Shown here: positions 13,987 to 18,969 of the stretch, piece after piece
Numbering within the stretch: position 1 is the stretch's first letter
Layout: every line of letters begins with the position of its first letter
NCBI GenBank assembly: GCA_003454135.1
Contig: DMKW01000069.1
Span: 1 to 18,969 of the forward strand
Direction: 5' to 3'
Origin: Microbacteriaceae bacterium
GTDB lineage: Bacteria > Actinomycetota > Actinomycetes > Actinomycetales > Microbacteriaceae
DNA: 18,969 nucleotides
Notes under the pieces: generated by a model
The model's database searches: none
What the model was told of the DNA's origin: nothing
The model's input: only the letters and a program-made list of their open reading frames with translations
Program-made: the position numbers and the translations under genes

Positions 13987-16900
13987 ATGACCGCCCCCCA
14001 TGCCCTGACCTTCGGTGATCCCAACTACGTGCTGGCGAATGTCGCCGAGCCCGTCTGGCACAAGTGGAGGGACGACCTCTCCGCCGTCGGCGGCCCCTCG
14101 CCGCTGCTGCACTTCGTCGACTCCCCGCGCACCCGCATCGAACTCGGCGCGACCCATCCCGGCGGACTGGCCCAGTTCATCACGGGCAAGAGCACGCTGC
14201 TTTCGAGTCTCATCCGCGACGATGTCGCCTTGCGCGCGGCCAAGCTCGCGGCCGGAGAGATCGCGGCGAAGGGCCTCGAACTCGCAACCGCCCGCGGCAT
14301 CGACTCCATCCACCTCGGCATCGGCATCGCCGCGTGGCAGAACGGCGGGGTCGATTATCGCGCTCCCGTGCTGCTGCGACCCCTCGCCATCCGGCGTTAC
14401 GGCAGCGACTTCGAGGTGAAGCTCAAGGGGGCGCCGTTCCTGAACCCGGCGCTCGCGAAGGCGCTCGCGGAGCAGTTCCAGATTGAACTCGACACCGGCG
14501 CGTTCGTCGCGCTCGCCGAGGAAGACGGGTCGTTCAAGCCGAACCCGGTGATCGACCGTTTGCGCGGACTCACCTCTCACCTCGACTGGTTCAACGTGCA
14601 GCCGCGACTCGTGGTTTCGTCGTTCGCGGACGTGGCGACCTCGATGCGCTCAGATGCGGCCGACCTCGAGCACCCCATCCTCGACGCCCTCGCGGGCAAC
14701 CCGTCGGCGAAATGGACGATCGAGGAGAGCTACGCGCCGGTCGAGCCGCAGCATCCCGACCTGCGCACCCCGGAGACGGACACCCTGCTTCTCGACGCGG
14801 ACGCCGAGCAGGAGAACGTGATCGCCCAGATCGCCGCCGGCAATTCCCTGGTCGTCAAGACCCTGCCCGGCACCGGTGCCACGCAGACGATCGTCAACGC
14901 GCTCGGCGCCCTCGTCAACCAGAACAAGCGCGTGCTCGTCGTGAGCGCGAGACGGTCATCGCTCACGGGCATCGCCCAGCGGCTCGGCGACATCGGGCTC
15001 GCGGGAATCGCGGTCTCCCCGGCGACGCTTCGCCGCGACCTCATCCGCTCCATCGGACGCAACGAAAAGGCGAAAGCGCCGCAGGTCGCCGAGGTGGATG
15101 ACGCGCTCGTGCGCCTCCGCAAGGTGCTGCTCGACTACCGCGGCGCCGTCGCCCGCCGAGACCCGGCGCTGCGCGTGTCCGTGCTCGATTGCCTCACCGA
15201 ACTGTCGCGGCTCGCGCTCCTGCCGACCCCGCCGGCGACGACCGCGCGCCTCTCGCGCGAGTCCGTCGAGCTCATGGCCGACGACCGCTCGCGCGCGGCG
15301 AACGCCATGGTCGAGGCGGCCACCCTCGGCGAATTCAAGTACGGGCCGGGCGATTCGCCCTGGTACGGCGCGAACTTCTCCTCGAGCGAGGCGGCCACCC
15401 GCGCGCACGGCATCGCGCAGCAGCTGTACCACACCGAGCTTCCGCGCCTTCTCGAGCGTGCGGGGGAACTGATCTCCGGCACGCGCATGCGCCCGTTCGA
15501 GACGATCAACGAGCTCGGCGTGTACCTTCGCCTGCTCATCGACATTCGCGACACCCTCGACAAGTTCCTGCCCGTGGTCTTCGACCGTTCGCTCAGCGAA
15601 CTCATCGCCGCGACATCCTCCCGCAAGGATGCCCCGGAGATGTCCGGGGCCAATCGTCGGCGACTCAAGCGGCTCGCCCGCGAGTATGTGCGACCGGGGG
15701 TGCACGTGGGCGACCTCAACGAGAGCCTCGTGCGCATCCAGCAGCAGCGCGTGCTGTGGCAGCGTTTCGTCGCGGCCGGCGTGACGCCGGAGGTGCCGGT
15801 GGGCATCGCCGACGTGCAGGTCGCCTACCAGCAGGTGGCGCAGGATCTCCAGTTTCTCGACGAGCCGCTCGGCGCCGTGACGCGTGAGACGCAGCTCGTG
15901 TACCTGCCGATCCACGTTCTGACGGAGCGCGTCGCCGGTCTCGCCGCCGACTCCGACGTGCTGCACAACCTGCAGGAGCGCGCGCACCTTCGCACGACCC
16001 TGCGCGACCTGCAGCTCGACCCTCTGCTCGAAGACCTCGCCTCCCGGCACGTGCCGGAGGAGCAGGTGGCCGCCGAACTCGAACTCGCCTGGTGGCAGTC
16101 TGCCCTCGAATCGCTGCTCGAGACCGATCGCGCGCTGCTCAACGCCAACACCTCCGTGCTCGACCGGCTCGAAGCCGACTTCCGGCTCGTGGACGAAGCG
16201 CACGCGGCGGGCAGCGCCCAACTGCTCGCGTGGCAGCTCGCCGAGAGCTGGAGCATCGGGCTCGTGGACTGGCCGGACGAGGCCGCGGCGCTCAAGATGG
16301 TGCTGCGTGGGGACCGCATGGATGCCCGCGACCTGCAGGAGGCCGCACCTCACCTGTCGCGCACCATCGCGCCCGTGTGGCTCGCCTCGCCATACGAGGT
16401 CGCCCAGATCACCGACAGCCTGCACTTCGACACCGTGATCCTCGTCGACGCGGGAGCCTCGACCCTCGCCGAGAACGTGGGAGCGATCCGGCGCGGCAAG
16501 CAGGCGGTGGCGTTCGGCGACCCGGTCACACAAACCCCGGCGCCGTTCTCGATCGCGCTCACGGATGCCGAAGAGGAGCAGCCGGAAGACGTCGCGACCG
16601 TGCTCGATGCGCTCCACGCCGAGTCGGCTCTCGCGCGGCTCGGAACCCTCCTGCCCACGCTCGCCCTCACGCGCAGCTACCGCGCGGGCGGCGAAGACCT
16701 CGCCGAACTCGTCAACCGGCGGTTCTACGCCGGCAAGATCGAGTCGTTTCCCTGGGCGGGCAGCTTCCTCGGCCACAACAGCATCCGTCTCGACTTCGTC
16801 GTGGACGGCTCGGGCATGCCAGACCCGGAATCCGGGGGAGTGGAGAGCGTCGACGCGGAGGTCGATCGCGCGGTCGAGCTGCTGATCGAACATGCCACCG

Positions 16901-17667
16901 TACGCCCGCACGAGTCACTCATGATCATCACCGCGAGCGAGCGCCACGCGGTTCGTGTGCAGCAGGCCGTGCTCGCGGCGACCGTCGGACGCCCCGAGGT
17001 GAGCGAGTTCGTGCTCGGCGACCGCGCGGAACCCTTCGCCGTCATGACGATCGAGCAGGCCGTGGCGCAGAGCCGCGACCGGGTGATCCTGTCGATCGGC
17101 TACGGTCGCACGCCGCACGGTCGCGTACTGAGCGACTTCGGCGCCCTCGGTCGCCCCGGCGGCGAACGACTGCTCGCGGTCGCGATGACGCGCGCCCGCC
17201 GATCCATGGTGATCGTGACGTGCTTCGAGCCGCAGGACATCGACGAGGGCCGCATGCAATACGGCGCGGTCGCCCTCGCCGAGATTCTCGCCGACGTGAG
17301 CGCGCGCAGCACCATCCAGCCAGTACCGGACGACAGCGAGCCGATGCTCGTGGACCTCGCCCGCCGCCTCCAGGTGCGCGGACTGCGCGTGGCCCTCGGG
17401 CACCGCGGCAAGCTCGGCCTCGTCGCCTCGCACCAGGGAATGTGCCTCACGATCGAGACCGACACGGTGTTGCAGGGTTCGAGCCTGCGCGAATCGCTGC
17501 GGTTGCGCCCCGAGATGCTGAGGCGTCTCGGCTGGCACTACCTCCGCGTGCACGCGTTCGAGCTCTTCAGCGAGCCGGATGCCGTGGCGGATCGCATCGT
17601 CGCGATGCTCGGTCTCGACTCGGCCCCCAGAACCGAGCCGATTCCGATCGTCAGCCAGCGGGCCTGA
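13987..17667 (+). CDS. Degenerate SF1-helicase-like protein with C-terminal nuclease-like domain
   Basis: A 1226-residue cytoplasmic protein with the layout of an SF1 helicase fused to an MTES_1575/Vsr-like nuclease domain. Residues 1-280 are an uncharacterised N-terminal region. The Walker A position reads PGTGATQT (Ala298 where the catalytic Lys belongs). About 500 mostly helical residues follow. Walker B reads VILVDAGAS (Asp821, Ala822 in place of Glu). Later motifs are better kept: GDPVTQTP (motif III-like), LTRSYRAGG, and VAMTRARRSM (motif VI-like). The last 100 residues resemble the nuclease fold (TIETD with Glu1157; RRLGWHYLRVH), but Gly1144 sits where the first catalytic Asp is expected. 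The frame is intact, so this is a conserved-looking pseudoenzyme rather than a pseudogene. ATG 13987 has GGAG six bases upstream; GTG 13912 would add 25 acidic residues and cannot be excluded. Confidence 0.8.
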   Translation: MTAPHALTFGDPNYVLANVAEPVWHKWRDDLSAVGGPSPLLHFVDSPRTRIELGATHPGGLAQFITGKSTLLSSLIRDDVALRAAKLAAGEIAAKGLELATARGIDSIHLGIGIAAWQNGGVDYRAPVLLRPLAIRRYGSDFEVKLKGAPFLNPALAKALAEQFQIELDTGAFVALAEEDGSFKPNPVIDRLRGLTSHLDWFNVQPRLVVSSFADVATSMRSDAADLEHPILDALAGNPSAKWTIEESYAPVEPQHPDLRTPETDTLLLDADAEQENVIAQIAAGNSLVVKTLPGTGATQTIVNALGALVNQNKRVLVVSARRSSLTGIAQRLGDIGLAGIAVSPATLRRDLIRSIGRNEKAKAPQVAEVDDALVRLRKVLLDYRGAVARRDPALRVSVLDCLTELSRLALLPTPPATTARLSRESVELMADDRSRAANAMVEAATLGEFKYGPGDSPWYGANFSSSEAATRAHGIAQQLYHTELPRLLERAGELISGTRMRPFETINELGVYLRLLIDIRDTLDKFLPVVFDRSLSELIAATSSRKDAPEMSGANRRRLKRLAREYVRPGVHVGDLNESLVRIQQQRVLWQRFVAAGVTPEVPVGIADVQVAYQQVAQDLQFLDEPLGAVTRETQLVYLPIHVLTERVAGLAADSDVLHNLQERAHLRTTLRDLQLDPLLEDLASRHVPEEQVAAELELAWWQSALESLLETDRALLNANTSVLDRLEADFRLVDEAHAAGSAQLLAWQLAESWSIGLVDWPDEAAALKMVLRGDRMDARDLQEAAPHLSRTIAPVWLASPYEVAQITDSLHFDTVILVDAGASTLAENVGAIRRGKQAVAFGDPVTQTPAPFSIALTDAEEEQPEDVATVLDALHAESALARLGTLLPTLALTRSYRAGGEDLAELVNRRFYAGKIESFPWAGSFLGHNSIRLDFVVDGSGMPDPESGGVESVDAEVDRAVELLIEHATVRPHESLMIITASERHAVRVQQAVLAATVGRPEVSEFVLGDRAEPFAVMTIEQAVAQSRDRVILSIGYGRTPHGRVLSDFGALGRPGGERLLAVAMTRARRSMVIVTCFEPQDIDEGRMQYGAVALAEILADVSARSTIQPVPDDSEPMLVDLARRLQVRGLRVALGHRGKLGLVASHQGMCLTIETDTVLQGSSLRESLRLRPEMLRRLGWHYLRVHAFELFSEPDAVADRIVAMLGLDSAPRTEPIPIVSQRA

Positions 17668-17670
17668 CCG

Positions 17671-17847
17671 ATGGCCGAACCGACGGCACCAGCCGCGGGC
17701 GAGCCAAAGCGTCGGCGACGGCGCCGACGCGTGACGACCGAGCCCGTTCCCGGGTCAGACCCGAGCCCGCCGAAGGAGCCGCAGCGTCACGCCGAGGGCG
17801 AGAACGACGAGCGGCTCAAGGCCGACAAGCCGCCGCACTGGGGCTGA
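17671..17847 (+). CDS. Arg-rich microprotein ending in PPHWG, 58 aa
   Basis: A short gene starting three bases after the helicase-like stop codon. The translation begins MAEPTAPAAGEPK, runs through seven consecutive Arg (14-20), then a Pro- and Glu-rich linker, and ends ENDERLKADKPPHWG. The acidic-helix plus PPHW tail resembles one I recall in small actinobacterial proteins of unknown function. No ribosome-binding site is visible, so translation is probably coupled to the upstream gene. The Arg run suggests nucleic-acid or acidic-protein binding, and the adjacency suggests it works with the helicase-like protein; both are inference. Disordered overall; no Cys, signal or membrane segment. Codon use matches the neighbours (GC-rich third positions), supporting a real gene. 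Confidence 0.7.
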   Translation: MAEPTAPAAGEPKRRRRRRRVTTEPVPGSDPSPPKEPQRHAEGENDERLKADKPPHWG

Positions 17848-17888
17848 GGGCCGTCGCACTTGCGCCCGCGCCAGCAGTTGGTGACGGT

Positions 17889-18338
17889 TTACTGCTCGGT
17901 CGGCAGCGAGTGCGCCCCGCCCGTCGACGGGCTCTTGGCGAGTAGGTCGCGGATCTCGCCGAGAAGTTCGAGTTCGGTAGGCGGAACGTCTTCCTCGGCG
18001 GTCGGCTCCTCCTGCTTCCTGCGGAACGAGACGCGCTTGAGATAGTTGATCGGCACGATGAGGGCGAAATAAACGACGACCGCCACGAGCAGAAACTGGA
18101 TCACCGCGGCGATGACGGCGCCGAAATACATGGTGGCGGTGTCGCCGCCCATGGTCGGAATCGTGAGCGGCAGGGCCTTCTCGAGCGACTTTGCGTTGAA
18201 CAGCGCACCCATGGCCGGGTTGAAGACGCTGTTGACGATCGCGTTCACGATGCCGGTGAATGCCGCGCCGATGACCACGGCGACGGCAAGGTCGATGACA
18301 TTGCCGCGCAGGACGAACTCTTTGAATCCCTTGAGCAT
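17889..18338 (-). CDS. mscL: Large-conductance mechanosensitive channel MscL
   Basis: A 149-residue inner-membrane channel that opens under membrane tension to release solutes during hypo-osmotic shock; it acts as a homopentamer. The N-terminal helix and first membrane helix are unmistakable: MLKGFKEFVLRGNVIDLAVA, then VVIGAAFTGIVNAIVNSV. A periplasmic loop with LPLTIPTMGGDTATMYFG leads to the second helix AAVIQFLLVAVVVYFALI. A basic link (NYLKRVSFRRK) and a C-terminal cytoplasmic helix with ELELLGEIRDLL follow. Length is normal. The ATG at 18338 has a strong AAGGGG ribosome-binding site seven bases upstream. That site is partly enclosed in a hairpin formed with the end of the FmdB-like gene, suggesting coupled translation. 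Its 3' end faces the Arg-rich microprotein gene, 41 bases away. Confidence 0.98.
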   Translation of the reverse strand: MLKGFKEFVLRGNVIDLAVAVVIGAAFTGIVNAIVNSVFNPAMGALFNAKSLEKALPLTIPTMGGDTATMYFGAVIAAVIQFLLVAVVVYFALIVPINYLKRVSFRRKQEEPTAEEDVPPTELELLGEIRDLLAKSPSTGGAHSLPTEQ

Positions 18339-18347
18339 GCGGTGACC

Positions 18348-18376
18348 CCTTAAGCGCTACTAGCTGGCGCTTGAGG
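18348..18376 (-). promoter_or_regulatory. Hairpin enclosing the mscL ribosome-binding site and the upstream stop codon
   Basis: On the minus strand, CCTCAAGCGC (within the last codons of the FmdB-like gene) pairs with GCGCTTAAGG with one mismatch. The 9-base loop holds the FmdB-like stop codon TAG. The 3' arm contains the first four bases of the mscL AAGGGG site. A ribosome finishing the FmdB-like gene would melt the stem and free the mscL site. It could alternatively act as a weak terminator, although no T-run follows. Confidence 0.5.
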
Positions 18377-18695
18377 ATACCGCGGCGGGGGCCTTTGCCG
18401 GTGTAGACGGGGCCGAGCTCGGCTCCGATTTGGTCTCAGGCTTGGCGTCGGACTTCGAACCAGACGCGCTCGCGGAGTCGCCGGATCCGGAGCTCTTCGA
18501 CGCGGCCTTCGCATCCGCCCGGGCATCCGTGCGGTAGAAGCCCGTGCCGTTGAAGGTCACGCCGATCGAATTGAAGACCTTGCGCAACTGCGCCTGGTGG
18601 CAGTTCGGGCACACGGTGAGCGAGTCATCCGTGAAGGCCTGGTATTGGTCGAAGGCGTGATCGCAGTTCGCGCAACGGTACGAATATGTGGGCAC
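18360..18695 (-). CDS. FmdB-family zinc ribbon protein
   Basis: A 111-residue protein with an N-terminal FmdB-type zinc ribbon: MPTYSYRCANCDHAF with Cys8 and Cys11, and VCPNCHQAQLRKVF with the second CxxC pair, followed by the family-typical VTFNGTGFYRTD. From about residue 60 the sequence is a low-complexity Ser/Ala/Lys/Pro tail, usual for actinobacterial members and probably disordered. The family was named after a putative regulator of formamidase/amidase genes, but its molecular role is not settled. The start is GTG 18695 with an excellent CGGAGGA ribosome-binding site. It lies between 5-formyltetrahydrofolate cyclo-ligase and mscL on one strand, probably one transcript; the gap to the cyclo-ligase is only 37 bases. 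Confidence 0.93.
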   Translation of the reverse strand: MPTYSYRCANCDHAFDQYQAFTDDSLTVCPNCHQAQLRKVFNSIGVTFNGTGFYRTDARADAKAASKSSGSGDSASASGSKSDAKPETKSEPSSAPSTPAKAPAAVSSSAS

Positions 18696-18732
18696 GCGGT
18701 CCTCCGTGCGGTAAAGGGATAGAGCGGGGAAG

Positions 18733-18969
18733 TCAGAAAGTGATTACGGCGCCCGGTGTGACAACACCGTCAACGCGCTTGTCGTGCACCTCGTTGGGCA
18801 CCGAGTCGACCAGTTCCCGGTCGAAGATCACAGCATAGACCGGCGGGCACTTTTCCATCGATCCGAGCGTGCGGTCAAAGTATCCTCGTCCCCAGCCCAT
18901 TCGCATGCCCGTGCGATCCACGCATGCCGCCGGCACGATGATCAGGTCGACGTCGTTAATAGCGAATGG
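18733..18969 (-). CDS. 5-formyltetrahydrofolate cyclo-ligase, C-terminal part (partial)
   Basis: The frame is open to the right edge, so about 78 C-terminal residues of a roughly 190-residue enzyme are seen. The enzyme converts 5-formyl-tetrahydrofolate to 5,10-methenyl-tetrahydrofolate using ATP, recovering folate in the cytoplasm. The segment begins PFAINDVDLIIVPAACVD and contains the signature RMGWGRGYFDRTL, the phosphate/ATP-binding loop of the family. It then has the AVIFDRELVDSVPNEVHDKRVDGVVTP ending, where the E-x-H-D segment is typical. The GTG at 18936 is not the true start because homology continues upstream of it. First gene of the probable cyclo-ligase, FmdB-like, mscL transcript. 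Confidence 0.95.
   Translation of the reverse strand, partial: PFAINDVDLIIVPAACVDRTGMRMGWGRGYFDRTLGSMEKCPPVYAVIFDRELVDSVPNEVHDKRVDGVVTPGAVITF

Noticed and set aside
14956..16911. 651-residue minus-strand frame inside the helicase-like gene
   Set aside because: It is the GC-bias shadow of the plus-strand gene; His/Arg/Glu-rich with no coherent motifs.
1..18969. Mobile element, prophage or defence island
   Set aside because: No transposase, integrase, terminal repeats, tRNA target or composition break was seen; the helicase-like gene alone does not make a defence island.

Overview
The window is high-GC DNA from an actinobacterium, most likely Microbacteriaceae. The evidence is very strong G/C third-position bias, several GTG/TTG starts, the mscL, FmdB-like zinc-ribbon and 5-formyltetrahydrofolate cyclo-ligase order at the right end, an actinobacterial-type aspartate aminotransferase and a Pls/PosA-type peptide synthetase. 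The genus cannot be fixed from sequence reading alone. No tRNA, rRNA, insertion sequence or CRISPR array is visible, and no gap between genes exceeds about 210 bases. It reads as a stable chromosomal segment with some accessory content.

Left part (1-5561): the 3' end of a sugar-kinase-like gene; a small unknown gene on the minus strand; an OafA-type membrane acyltransferase; a GNAT acetyltransferase overlapping a UBP-type zinc-finger protein; a Met- and Cys-rich Csp-like copper-storage protein; a minus-strand unknown; a secreted coiled-coil plus M23 peptidoglycan hydrolase; and a small helical unknown.

Centre (5750-11645): a 1301-residue Pls/PosA-family single-module nonribosomal peptide synthetase (adenylation, carrier, six membrane helices, three hexapeptide-repeat domains). 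It is followed, with start and stop nearly overlapping, by a compact M1 zinc metallopeptidase. An Sfp-type phosphopantetheinyl transferase converges on the peptidase. Together they make a plausible make, prime and trim set for an amino-acid homopolymer or similar small peptide. The specificity residues resemble a basic-amino-acid pocket. This is the best candidate in the window for an uncharacterised biosynthetic system.

Right part (11769-18969): a secreted NlpC/P60-type protein diverges from an Rv3722c/AspT-type aspartate aminotransferase. Next is a 1226-residue SF1-helicase-like protein whose Walker A lysine, Walker B glutamate and fused nuclease aspartate all appear to be lost, although the reading frame is intact. 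Three bases after it lies a 58-residue Arg-rich microprotein. On the minus strand are 5-formyltetrahydrofolate cyclo-ligase (cut by the window edge), the FmdB-like protein and mscL. The last two are joined by a hairpin that could link mscL translation to termination on the FmdB-like gene.
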